From: Adhaeribacter swui
Lineage (GTDB): Bacteria; Bacteroidota; Bacteroidia; Cytophagales; Hymenobacteraceae
Direction: 5' to 3'
Assembly: GCF_014217805.1 (NCBI RefSeq)
Contig: NZ_CP055156.1
Location: forward strand, 2,176,585 to 2,240,584
Length of the DNA stretch: 64,000 bases
Part shown: positions 42,801 to 51,149 of the stretch, piece by piece
Layout of the letters: each line of letters begins with the position of its first letter
Position numbering within the stretch: position 1 is the first letter of the stretch
Notes under the pieces: generated by a model
What the model was told of the DNA's origin: nothing
Database searches by the model: none
The model's input: only the letters and a program-made list of their open reading frames with translations
Position numbers and translations under genes: made by a program

Positions 42801-44057
42801 CTAACTCACTACCTTCAACCGGGTTATAATAAACATACAAGCCACAGTAGCGATGCAGGCAATAATACCCACGGTATTAAAATGCAGGATTTCGCCGGTA
42901 GGGGTTTTTTGAATAATTAAACCCGAGATAAAGGCCGATAAACCCGAAGCTAACTGCTGCACCGACGATTGAAAACTCATGAAACTGCCGCGTAATCTTT
43001 TCTCGACGCTGGAAGTTAACAAAGACACGGCCGGTACAAAGCGGGCACCAAAACCAATAAAGAAGCTGGTGGTAATAATTAAAGCAATGTAATGCGGCAC
43101 CCGCGGCATGTTGGTAACCAGAATAATCGGAATAATAGAAAATAAAGCGGTGTAAATAAACATGCGCTGCTTGCCATATTTATCGGCTAGTTTACCGGCC
43201 AATTGCGAAGTTACTACTGAGGCCAAGCCCCCGCACAAGTAAATAAAAGCTAGCTCGGTTTCGGCAAAACCTATATTACCTACCATATACGGACTAATAA
43301 AAGGCACCACCGTAAAGCCGGCGAGCGTAAGTACAACCATTAAAGTTAAGGCCCAGAGTAAGTTGCGGTTGGTAAGTATATCCAGCACCAGTTGCACCGG
43401 TTTGGTTTTTACAGCGTTGGTTAAATGGCCGCGCATAGTTGGTAAAAACTTGATGGCTATAAATAATACCAGTACACTTAAACCCGCTAAGCCAAAAAAC
43501 GGTGCGTGCCAGCTACTCAAACTCGCCAGGTAAAGCCCCACCGGAATACCAATAATAGACGCTGCCGAAAAGGCCGCCATTACTTTACCGGTAGCGCTGC
43601 CCCGCCGGTGTTCGGGAACTACGTCGCCGATAATAGAAAATACCAACGCGCCAATAACTCCCCCAAAAGCCCCCGCCAATACGCGGGCCAACATTAAAAA
43701 CTGATAATTAGGCGCAATAGCGCAGCAAAACGTACCAATTATAAAACCTACGTATAAGGCCAGCAATGCATTTTTCCGGTCGAACTTATCAATAAAAAAA
43801 GTGCTGATAAACCCCGAAGTGGCGGCGGCAAACGTATACGCCGATACCAGCAAACCAAATTGTTTCGGGCCAATGGCAAATACCCGCATCAGTTGCGGAC
43901 CCAAGGGCATCATAATTACAAAGTCGATGATATGGGTAAACTGAACGGCGGCCAGAATAAATAACAACCAACCTTCCCGGATAACCGATTTTGGTACAAT
44001 GCTGTCGGGGTTATCTGGAGTTAAAGCGTACGTTTCAGGAGCGTTTGTTTCGGGCAT
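42801..44057 (-). CDS. Major facilitator superfamily transporter, DHA1-type efflux
   Basis: A 418-residue inner-membrane protein with 12 predicted helices. MFS marks: FVIMMPLGPQLMRVFAIGPKQFGLLVSAYTFAAATSGFISTFFIDKFDRKNALL (helices 1-2 and the loop 2-3 DRxGRR-like DKFDRKN), LARVLAGAFGGVIGALVFSIIGDVVPEHRRGSATGKV (motif C region) and a repeat of the pattern in the second half (LAGKLADKYGKQRMF). Closest to AraJ/sugar-efflux or multidrug DHA1 carriers; substrate not identifiable. Divergent from the small HNH gene. Confidence 0.92.
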   Translation of the reverse strand: MPETNAPETYALTPDNPDSIVPKSVIREGWLLFILAAVQFTHIIDFVIMMPLGPQLMRVFAIGPKQFGLLVSAYTFAAATSGFISTFFIDKFDRKNALLALYVGFIIGTFCCAIAPNYQFLMLARVLAGAFGGVIGALVFSIIGDVVPEHRRGSATGKVMAAFSAASIIGIPVGLYLASLSSWHAPFFGLAGLSVLVLFIAIKFLPTMRGHLTNAVKTKPVQLVLDILTNRNLLWALTLMVVLTLAGFTVVPFISPYMVGNIGFAETELAFIYLCGGLASVVTSQLAGKLADKYGKQRMFIYTALFSIIPIILVTNMPRVPHYIALIITTSFFIGFGARFVPAVSLLTSSVEKRLRGSFMSFQSSVQQLASGLSAFISGLIIQKTPTGEILHFNTVGIIACIATVACMFIITRLKVVS

Positions 44058-44200
44058 AAAACAAATAAATTTAAAAATCTAAAATAGAAGCAGATCAAAA
44101 TTACGTATAGAATAAGTAAGAGGTAATGAGGAAGTAAAAAGTTTTGCTGATGCGGTAAAAATTAAAAACCCAAAGGTAAAGCTTTTGTTCAGGATTATTT

Positions 44201-44494
44201 ATGGCTTCAGCAAAAGATACAAGTATTTGCCAACTATGTAATCGGCAGGTAGATGCCGTAACCCGGCACCACTTGCTGCCCAAGCAAGAAGGCGGCCGCT
44301 ACTCCGAAACTGTAGATTTATGCCAGCCCTGCCACAGTACCATTCACCGCACTTTTACTAACCGCGAACTGGCCCGGGGTTTTACGTCGGTAGAGGCGCT
44401 GCAACAAGCCGAACCTTTGCAAAAATACCTGAACTGGATTAAAAACAAGAACAACATTACCCGCATTTCTAATCGCCGGGGCAAACACCGGTGA
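44201..44494 (+). CDS. Small HNH endonuclease-like protein
   Basis: A 97-residue protein with a zinc-finger-like HNH pattern: ICQLCNRQ (CxxC), TRHHLLPKQEGG (catalytic His-His), DLCQPCHSTIHRTF (CxxCH and second His). Spacing is that of the HNH-McrA superfamily. Stand-alone short HNH proteins are widespread and of unclear role; no restriction, phage or CRISPR gene lies nearby. It is divergent from the MFS gene with 143 bp between them. Confidence 0.82.
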   Translation: MASAKDTSICQLCNRQVDAVTRHHLLPKQEGGRYSETVDLCQPCHSTIHRTFTNRELARGFTSVEALQQAEPLQKYLNWIKNKNNITRISNRRGKHR

Positions 44495-44668
44495 AAGGGT
44501 TGATCTATTTGTAAGAAACTTTTCAGTCCGATTAGAATCGCTCATCTTTGCTAAAATTTTAAAAAATTACCGTAGCTGGTAAAATAACCTGTGCTCGCAT
44601 TAGTTAATGCTAAATCATCAGAATACTTAATTCTGAAAAACCAATAAGGAGCAACCAACCACTAATCC

Positions 44669-45718
44669 ATGCTGAAGCAATTTATTCCGTTTACCCAAGT
44701 AAAGCACCAGCCCACCATTATCGTGGATAGCCTGTACCCCAAAGGTTTGATTCTGGCTCATTGGCGGGGCGCCGTAAACCCACCCGGAACTGACGATGAT
44801 ACCAGCGCCGGTATTGTGTTAAATGCCTTGCAGCAGCAAATTCCCGGATTAGAAGCTCCCTACGTGAGTGCTAACCATTTCGACGTGGATGGATTTGTGG
44901 GTGTGTGGAGTGTGTTAAACCCCGAAGTTGCTTTACAAAACGAGGCCGTGTTGCGGCAAATGGCGATTATTGGTGATTTTCGGGAACTGGATTTAAGCCA
45001 GCCAGCCGCCGATAAAGCTTTAAAATTGGTTTGCTGGATTAATAAAGTAGAAAAAGAAAAGTTTTACCCACCGTTTGGCGCCGATGAGGTCGAAGATAAT
45101 GAAATGGAAGCGTCGGTGCCCAAGTTCGCGTATTTTCTGGCAACTTTCGGCGACGTGCTGGCGCATCCGGAAGCGTACCAAGCTGATTGGGAAACGGAGT
45201 ATAACCAGGTTATAGCTGATTACCAGATAATCCATGGCCCGCAAACCCAGGTAACCCTTTTCCCCGAAATTGGATTGGTACAGATTCAAACGCCGCAACC
45301 TGTGCATTACTACGCTTTGTTCAGCCGGACTATTGGTTACGATATAGTATTGAGCCAATATGCAGATAACCGGTACGAGTTAGAATACAAGTACACCACT
45401 TGGGTGGATATCAGCTCGCGAACTACTTTACCCCGCGTTCCCTTAAAACCCTTAGCGCAAATTTTGCAAACTCAAGAAACTAGCAACTACCGCTGGACGG
45501 CCGAAAGTGTAACCGATACCGGGCCTATTCTGCGTTTAAACGGCAGTAAATTACCAAAAAAGCAACGCTACGCCAACCCTACAGAACGGCCTATCTATTC
45601 CTCAAGTATAGAGCCCACGGATTTAAATGCCCAGGTAATGGCGTATTTTCAGTCTAGGTACGCCGGTGTGAAACCCCAGCAACGCTGGACCTGGCCCGAA
45701 ATAAAAGCTTTTAAGTAA
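44669..45718 (+). CDS. Conserved hypothetical protein (possibly DUF6687)
   Basis: A 349-residue cytoplasmic protein without leader or membrane segment. Notable stretches: VDSLYPKGLILAHWRGAVNPPGTDDDTSAGIVLNAL, YVSANHFDVDGFVGVWSVLNPEVAL, IGDFRELDLSQPAADKALKLVCWINKVEKEKF and TTWVDISSRTTLPRVPLKPLAQILQ. The SANHFDVDG motif recalls the metal-binding DHH-type pattern but I cannot confirm it. I recall such proteins as DUF6687 in Bacteroidota, with uncertain naming. It stands alone; function unknown. Confidence 0.7.
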   Translation: MLKQFIPFTQVKHQPTIIVDSLYPKGLILAHWRGAVNPPGTDDDTSAGIVLNALQQQIPGLEAPYVSANHFDVDGFVGVWSVLNPEVALQNEAVLRQMAIIGDFRELDLSQPAADKALKLVCWINKVEKEKFYPPFGADEVEDNEMEASVPKFAYFLATFGDVLAHPEAYQADWETEYNQVIADYQIIHGPQTQVTLFPEIGLVQIQTPQPVHYYALFSRTIGYDIVLSQYADNRYELEYKYTTWVDISSRTTLPRVPLKPLAQILQTQETSNYRWTAESVTDTGPILRLNGSKLPKKQRYANPTERPIYSSSIEPTDLNAQVMAYFQSRYAGVKPQQRWTWPEIKAFK

Positions 45719-46052
45719 TCAGACAAAAGCATCAGGATAGTAGCTGCTGCCCTGTGTACAAAATAGCAATTCAATAGCAATGTACTTTGCCACCAATCTC
45801 AACTGCTACTGCACTATCATCTTTTTATTTAGTAGCTTATATGATGTATAGAAATATAAAAATTTAAAAATTGGCTTCTGATAACACAAGAATGGGATGC
45901 GCTGGCTGGTGATGGCTAGTGAGAATCAGTGCAGATAGCGAAAAATCAGGAAAATAGATGTGTTTAAAGCGTAATGAAAACATAATATGTTTTTAGCAGT
46001 AATAAATACGCAAAAAAGCTATATTTAAATTGTTCCCGACCGAAGCTGCTTT
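45719..46052. other. Gene-free spacer
   Basis: 334 bp between co-directional genes. AT-rich, with TATATTTA at 46019-46026 near the universal stress gene but no matching -33, and no hairpin I can support. Confidence 0.4.
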
Positions 46053-46889
46053 ATGAATAAGATTCTCTGCCCCACCGATTTTTCGAAAACGGCCGCCAAT
46101 GCTGTAGAAGTTGCCGCGATGGTAGCGCATTATTTACAAGTACCTTTAACCTTGTTACACGTGGTGCATTTACCTTTAATTGGTACCACCGAATCGGCGC
46201 TAGTAGCCGATGAAGCCCTGGAAGATCAGAAGCAAAACGCTACGGAAAAACTCTCCCGCATTTGCCAGCACCTAACCGCTCGATACGGCCATGGCTTTTG
46301 CGAATATAATTACCTGGTGAAAGAAGCTTTATTATCGGATGCGGTAAAGGATTTATGCCGGCACGAGCATTTTGATATGGTAGTGGTAGGTACTACGGGC
46401 GGCGGCAACTCCCTGGAAGAAATCTTAATCGGCAGCAACACCCAGGCGGTAATCGAAGGCGTAAAATGCCCGGTGTTGGCGGTGCCGGCCAAAACCCCGG
46501 TCGAGCCGTTCCGGCACTTGGTGTACGCCTCTAACTACCAACCCGAAGATGTAGAAGCTATTCAGCGGTTATTAGTGTTTGCGGCTATTTTTAAAGCCGA
46601 AGTAGAAATTGTGCACGTGAGCGAGGAGCAAAGTACCAGCACCGATTCTAAAGCGGCTAAGTTCCAGGAGAATCTTCGTGCTAACTTCCCTAACGCCAAC
46701 CTGCGCTTTCAGGAAATTGTTCATCCCGACGAAGTGGAAGGCTTAAAAGGTTTTTTAAGCACTACCCAGGCGGATGCACTGGTAATTTTAAAAAAGCACA
46801 AAGGTTTTCTGAGTAATATTTTCAGCCAGAGTTTATCGGAGCAAATGACTTACCAAACCAAACTGCCTTTATTGGTTTACCACGCCTGA
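46053..46889 (+). CDS. Universal stress protein, tandem UspA
   Basis: A 278-residue soluble protein made of two UspA-type alpha/beta domains. First domain: KILCPTDFSKTAANAVEVAAMVA, then VVVGTTGGGNSLEEILIGSNTQAVIEGVKCPVLAVPA, which contains the G2xG9xG(S/T) ATP-binding-type pattern. Second domain starts at FRHLVYASNYQPEDVEAIQRLLVFA and lacks the clean nucleotide motif (ALVILKKHKGFLSNIFSQSLSEQM). Tandem Usp proteins of this form respond to starvation and oxidative stress in Bacteroidota. No operon partner. Confidence 0.9.
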   Translation: MNKILCPTDFSKTAANAVEVAAMVAHYLQVPLTLLHVVHLPLIGTTESALVADEALEDQKQNATEKLSRICQHLTARYGHGFCEYNYLVKEALLSDAVKDLCRHEHFDMVVVGTTGGGNSLEEILIGSNTQAVIEGVKCPVLAVPAKTPVEPFRHLVYASNYQPEDVEAIQRLLVFAAIFKAEVEIVHVSEEQSTSTDSKAAKFQENLRANFPNANLRFQEIVHPDEVEGLKGFLSTTQADALVILKKHKGFLSNIFSQSLSEQMTYQTKLPLLVYHA

Positions 46890-47077
46890 GAATGTTACTC
46901 GTTTTAAGTTAAAGGTTGTAGGTGCCTATACAAGGATTTTTAAAAATACTCAAAGGCTGGATGCGAAAGCGTGCTTTTTTGAATGATGCACTATGCATTC
47001 TAAGTAGCAGGGCGTAAAAAAGACTAAATAGATTAGATTAGAAAAGAACAGCTTCGCCGAAGAAAAATTCTCTTTGC

Positions 47078-47158
47078 GTCATTCTAAACTTGTCGCAGAA
47101 TCTAACTAATACCGTTTGTTGCGGTACTCATTAAATCCCTTGACAAGCTCGGTATGAC
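47078..47158. repeat. MITE-like element with inverted 28-bp ends
   Basis: GTCATTCTAAACTTGTCGCA..TCTAA (47078-47105) faces TTAAATCC..AAGCTCGGTATGAC (47131-47158); the arms are largely complementary and the middle holds TACCG/CGGTA. The GTCATTC end recurs at 47871-47888 and 54598-54616 as GTCATTCnGGAGGAAnC. Confidence 0.6.
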
Positions 47159-47176
47159 TTGCAAAAATTTTAAAAA

Positions 47177-47731
47177 TTAAGCTTTTTTCCAGTGTCTTTC
47201 CAGGAAACCGGCGCGGCCTGAACCAACATTATACCGCTGGTAATGCATTGGGTTCTTTTTGTAGTAGTCCTGGTGGTAATTTTCGGCGGGGTAAAAAGGT
47301 TTAGCCGGTAAAATAGGCGTTACAATAGGCAATCCCCCAAAAGGCCCGTTTTGCTGTAAATCTTCTTTCGACTTTTCGGCGGCCGCTTTTTGTTCTTCGC
47401 TGTGGTAAAAAATAGCGGTTTTATACGACGAGCCCCGATCTCCGAACTGACCGCCCGCATCAGTAGGATCAATGGATTGCCAGAAAACCGTAAGAATCTC
47501 GTCGTACGAAATCAGGCTGGGGTCGAAGGTAATTTGTACGGCTTCGTAATGTCCGGTTAAGTCGGAGCAAACTTGTTCGTAAGTAGGGTTTTCCACGTGC
47601 CCCCCCGTATATCCCGAAACCACTTTTATCACACCCGGCCATTGGTCGAAAGGTTTTACCATGCACCAAAAGCAGCCCCCGGCAAAAGTGGCTAATTGGT
47701 ATTGTTTATTATCTTGTTTCTCGCTTTCCAT
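47177..47731 (-). CDS. msrA: Peptide-methionine (S)-S-oxide reductase
   Basis: A 184-residue cytoplasmic enzyme that reduces methionine S-sulfoxide in proteins using thioredoxin. Active-site motif [11 protein letters not shown] (reactive Cys near residue 17), [63 protein letters not shown] and [18 protein letters not shown], where the GSGR tail is usual. Length normal for stand-alone MsrA; no MsrB fusion. A repair enzyme that fits the stress gene on its left. Confidence 0.97.
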   Translation of the reverse strand: MESEKQDNKQYQLATFAGGCFWCMVKPFDQWPGVIKVVSGYTGGHVENPTYEQVCSDLTGHYEAVQITFDPSLISYDEILTVFWQSIDPTDAGGQFGDRGSSYKTAIFYHSEEQKAAAEKSKEDLQQNGPFGGLPIVTPILPAKPFYPAENYHQDYYKKNPMHYQRYNVGSGRAGFLERHWKKA

Positions 47732-47941
47732 AATGCTAAACTATTTATAATGGTTTAACCTGAATAAAACGGTTTTGTTTTACAACAAACGGAAACCACA
47801 AGTAAAGCGGTTAACCGGATGGCCAGAGTAATTTCTGAAGCATCCAATTTGCTTCGAAGCTAAATAGGTTCCTCCTGAATGACATAGAAGATAATATTTT
47901 TAAATATTTAAAAATTTGGAAGCTATAGAACAAACAGCGTT

Positions 47942-48151
47942 GGCAAGGTGCAAGTTCTGACGCTAAACTGTTCGAGCGTTCAGCGAGTTTTTAGCGTCTT
48001 GACTTTTTTGGTTCTTTTTGTGTCAAGACAAAAAGAACAGAACCTCAGCTATGAAACAACTCCACTAAGCCATCAAAGCTGGTACAGCAGCTATGCGAAC
48101 GAGAACTTATTGCTCGAAACGAAAGGCACGGAAGTAAATCCGCGCCATAGT
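47942..48151 (-). repeat. Dispersed 220-bp hairpin-rich repeat, copy 2
   Basis: Reverse complement of 11724-11943. Here the second hairpin is intact: GTTCTTTTTGT (48011-48021), loop GTCAAG, ACAAAAAGAAC (48028-48038), and the first is GACGCTAAA (47959-47967)/TTTAGCGTC (47990-47998). Lies in the 465-bp spacer between msrA and the GH43 gene; the only gene-like frame here (47948-48169) is repeat-derived. Confidence 0.85.
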
Positions 48152-48196
48152 GTGCCATCAAAAATTTAAGAAATTACAACTTCTTTATCCAAATAT

Positions 48197-49309
48197 TTAT
48201 TCTTTATACGCCGTAATAGTTTCAATCGTACCATCCGGCTTATGCTTCAACTCGGTAATCTTAATGTTGCGCAAATGCGTTTGGCCTTTGGATAATTCGG
48301 TATCGTGGTAGAATAAATACCATTTATCCCGGAAAGGCACAATGGATTGGTGATTGGTCCAGCCGAGTACCGGGTTTAAAATAACGCCTTGGTAAGTAAA
48401 CGGACCGTAAGGGTTATCGCCGGTAGCATAAGCAATGTAGTGCGTGTCGCCGGTAGAGTAGGAGAAGTAGTATTTGCCGTTGTATTTGTGCATCCACGAC
48501 GCTTCGAAAAAGCGCCGGTCGTGGTCTTTGGTTAGGAGCGGCTTGCCTTCTTTATCTACAATCTGTACATCCTTCACAGGTTCGGCAAAGCTGTGCATAT
48601 CGGCGCTTAATTTTGCTACTTTCGGGCTGATAGCCGGTTCGTTTTCTTTACCAGAATCAGTTTTGGAGCCGTTCGGGTTAAATTTACCATTCTCCCATTT
48701 CTGCAACTGACCGCCCCAAATGCCGCCGAAATACATGTAATGCTGGCCATCGGTATCTTTAAAAACGGCGGGGTCAATGCTAAAGCTGCCTTCAATGGGT
48801 TTAGGGTCAGGTTTAAACGGACCAGTAGGCGAAGTAGAAGTAGCTACCCCAATCCGGAAAACATCGTTTTTATCTTTTACCGGAAAATACAGAAAGTAAG
48901 TACCATCTTTAAAAGCCGCATCCGGAGCCCACAATTGCCGGCCCGCCCAGGGAATATCTTTAATGTCTAGAGCAACGCCATGATCGGTAACCTTACCACC
49001 TACGCTATCCATGGATAAAATATGGTAATCGCGCATGGCAAAATGGTCGCCGTTATCGTTTTGCGGCACATTCGACTCAATATCGTGCGAGGGGTAAATG
49101 TAGATTTTGTTATTAAATACGTGCGCCGAAGGATCAGCCGTATAGATTTCGGTGATAAGCGGTTTATTTAAAAATTTCTGATTGCTATCCGGAGCAGCAG
49201 CTGTTTGTTCGGTATTGTTTTCGGCGGCTTGTTCGGGCTTTTTGCTCTGACAGGCATAATTTAAGCAACCGGCCATTAGGACTAGATAACAGGCGTAATG
49301 TTTGAGCAT
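48197..49309 (-). CDS. Glycoside hydrolase family 43 lipoprotein
   Basis: A 370-residue lipoprotein with leader MLKHYACYLVLMAGCLNYAC (lipobox LMAGC). Five-bladed beta-propeller family marks: ITEIYTADPSAHVFNNKIYIYPSHD (catalytic base Asp), RQLWAPDAAFKDGTYFLYF, SIDPAVFKDTDGQHYMYFGG (pKa-modulating Asp), FFEASWMHKYNGKYYFSYS (general acid Glu) and NHQSIVPFRDKWYLFYH. GH43 enzymes act on arabinan, xylan or galactan. It is surface or periplasmic; neighbours give no substrate hint. Family sure, specificity unknown. Confidence 0.94.
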   Translation of the reverse strand: MLKHYACYLVLMAGCLNYACQSKKPEQAAENNTEQTAAAPDSNQKFLNKPLITEIYTADPSAHVFNNKIYIYPSHDIESNVPQNDNGDHFAMRDYHILSMDSVGGKVTDHGVALDIKDIPWAGRQLWAPDAAFKDGTYFLYFPVKDKNDVFRIGVATSTSPTGPFKPDPKPIEGSFSIDPAVFKDTDGQHYMYFGGIWGGQLQKWENGKFNPNGSKTDSGKENEPAISPKVAKLSADMHSFAEPVKDVQIVDKEGKPLLTKDHDRRFFEASWMHKYNGKYYFSYSTGDTHYIAYATGDNPYGPFTYQGVILNPVLGWTNHQSIVPFRDKWYLFYHDTELSKGQTHLRNIKITELKHKPDGTIETITAYKE

Positions 49310-49419
49310 ACAAATAGTGGTTTTAGGTGAAGTAAAATCGGGCTTAAACTTGAAAGTTAATGGAAAAGAATAAGTAATACTCTTTTTTATTGAAAAATAA
49401 TTGTCAAAATAACAAATAT

Positions 49420-49824
49420 CTACAGAATAGCCAAAATATCCGGATCAATGCGTTTGGGGCGCATGGTAGCGGCATCGAGCAAACACCAGGTAGTTTTTGC
49501 CTGAGCCAGCAACTGATCGGAACCAGCCCGGTATAAGGTCACAAAGCGGTCGAACTTGGCACCCTGGTGCGCGCCCACCCAGGTAAAACCTTGAATCTGG
49601 TCGGTTAAAAAAGCAGGCCGCAGGTAATCGATTTCGTGGCGCAACACCACCCACAAGTACCGTGATTTTAAATTATCCGGCGCAGCGTAGTTCCAATGAG
49701 CCGTGGCTACTTCTTGCACCCAGCGCAGGTAAACCACGTTGTTAACGTGCCCCATCATATCAATGTCTTCGGGCTGAACCTGGAGCAGATGGCTGAACTT
49801 GGCCGGATTTTTATTTTCCATCAT
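49420..49824 (-). CDS. Acyl-CoA thioesterase, 4HBT (hot-dog) family
   Basis: A 134-residue hot-dog-fold protein with LLQVQPEDIDMMGHVNNVVYLRWVQEVATAHW, where the catalytic Asp and GHVNNVVY segment are typical of 4-hydroxybenzoyl-CoA/YbgC-type thioesterases, then VVLRHEIDYLRPAFLTDQIQGFTWVG and a C-terminal ATTMRP-type end. Hydrolyses acyl-CoA thioesters in the cytoplasm. Substrate unknown; no operon partner. Confidence 0.93.
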   Translation of the reverse strand: MMENKNPAKFSHLLQVQPEDIDMMGHVNNVVYLRWVQEVATAHWNYAAPDNLKSRYLWVVLRHEIDYLRPAFLTDQIQGFTWVGAHQGAKFDRFVTLYRAGSDQLLAQAKTTWCLLDAATMRPKRIDPDILAIL

Positions 49825-49921
49825 AAGCCCGATTACGGTCTTGATCCGGCAAAGTTTACAGGTTCTACGGTCTTAGGGTAAGCCGCAAGAGTTATTCTAA
49901 AAATTAAAATTTTTAAAAAAT

Positions 49922-49974
49922 AAAGGCCAGACTAAGCCAGATTAAAGTTTATAGGTCTGGGATAGCTGGCCTTT
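49922..49974 (-). terminator. Terminator of the response regulator gene
   Basis: AAAGGCCAG (49922-49930) with CTGGCCTTT (49966-49974), plus inner stem CCAGA/TCTGG (49937-49941, 49956-49960); T-run follows on either strand. Located 34 bp after the regulator stop. Confidence 0.8.
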
Positions 49975-50007
49975 TATAGAGTAAAACCGAGATAGTTGCG
50001 GCGTACC

Positions 50008-50649
50008 TTAATTTATTAAGTTATGTACTAAGGCGTATTTTATTAAAGCGGCAGTATTTTTAGAATGTGTTTTAGCCAATAAGTTTTGTCGATGCGATTC
50101 AATGGTACGTTTACTGTTAAATAGTTTTTCCGCAATTTCGGCATTGGTGTAACCTTCGGCAATGAGGCGGAGCACGTTTAATTCGCATTTGCTCAGGGTT
50201 TCGGAGGCAGTAGCTGTTTGCTCCGTAGCCAGTATACTTTCGGGAGTTTCCAGGAGTTTGTAGGCCAATTCCGAACAAATAAATTTATTACCGGCACCTA
50301 CGCTTTTTATCGCAAAAACTAATTCGTCGCGGCTGCAATTTTTAACTACGCAGCCTAAGGCCCCCGCCGCTAAAATCTGGCGGATGTAATATTCCTGGTC
50401 CAGCATCGATAAAGCTAAAACCCGGGTTTCGGGGTAATGCTCTTTTACATAAGCGGTAGCTTTATACCCGTCCATCACGGGCATATTAATATCCATAATA
50501 ATAACATCGGCCGGGTCGGTGGCTAAAAGCTCGATGAGCTCCTGGCCATTGGCAGCCTCGCCTATTACTTCAAAATCCTGTTCCTGGCGCAGTAAGGATC
50601 TAATTCCGTCCCGTATTATCTTGTGGTCGTCAGCAATTATAATTTTCAT
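50008..50649 (-). CDS. NarL/FixJ-family response regulator
   Basis: A 213-residue two-component regulator. Receiver domain ~1-120: IIIADDHKIIRDGIRSLL (Asp pair), VIIMDINMPVMDGYKA (phosphoacceptor Asp), LALSMLD, and GCVVKNCSRDEL with the conserved Lys. C-terminal LuxR-type HTH: TLSKCELNVLRLIAEGYTNAEIAEKLFNSKRTIESHRQNLLAKTHSKNTAALIKYA. Complete. No histidine kinase gene adjoins it, so the sensor is elsewhere. Targets unknown. Confidence 0.96.
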   Translation of the reverse strand: MKIIIADDHKIIRDGIRSLLRQEQDFEVIGEAANGQELIELLATDPADVIIMDINMPVMDGYKATAYVKEHYPETRVLALSMLDQEYYIRQILAAGALGCVVKNCSRDELVFAIKSVGAGNKFICSELAYKLLETPESILATEQTATASETLSKCELNVLRLIAEGYTNAEIAEKLFNSKRTIESHRQNLLAKTHSKNTAALIKYALVHNLIN

Positions 50650-50717
50650 CTTCGTGCGCTTTTAAAAGTAGAAATACCCTAATCTTTTTCAGGTAGTACC
50701 AGAATTAATGTTGGTTA

Positions 50718-50918
50718 CTAAGAACAATACTTAATAAAAAAATTATCGTTGTTAAATAATTCAAGTCCGTGTTGGCAAGCCTCGCTCCAGGTAGTAAAAT
50801 CACCAATTAATTTTTCGTCTTTAATTAATAGATACCGATTAGCGTAATTGTGTTTTAATTCATCCTGATTGGTTTGATAGTAAGAAATATTTCGGAACAT
50901 ATTCTTTTCCAACAACAT
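50718..50918 (-). CDS. Small protein, DUF5678-like
   Basis: About 66 residues if it begins at the ATG at 50918 (MLLEKN); an alternative ATG at 50900 (MFRNISYY) is equally good, and a longer upstream extension with hydrophobic residues is less likely. The body HNYANRYLLIKDEKLIGDFTTWSEACQHGLELFNNDNFFIKYC matches the pattern of short DUF5678 proteins (YANKYLAIKDG..VIG...TWEEA). Function unknown. It precedes the response regulator on the same strand by 68 bp and may share its transcript. Confidence 0.6.
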   Translation of the reverse strand: MLLEKNMFRNISYYQTNQDELKHNYANRYLLIKDEKLIGDFTTWSEACQHGLELFNNDNFFIKYCS

Positions 50919-51149
50919 AAGTAATAGGTTAGCTCTGTAAAATAATATAAGGGCATACACCAACTACCACTAAATGGTTCAATTAATAGTATCTAGGCTG
51001 TAATATTTTGCATATTTCCGTATTAATACAGCAATGTTTAAGTTTAATGAAATCTATTCAAAAAATTACACAGTTAATAGTGTTTAACGTTATTTTCCGC
51101 AAAAGCTAAAATCAAACGGCGCATTAATACGGATATTAACAGGAATAAA

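Noticed and set aside
44201-44494. Small HNH protein as part of a restriction or phage-defence island
   Set aside because: No methyltransferase, nuclease partner or phage gene nearby; neighbours are a transporter and an unknown protein.
47948-48169. Plus-strand frame of 73 residues between msrA and GH43
   Set aside because: It is repeat-derived: the same bases occur inverted at 11724-11943 without a matching frame, and it has no domain.
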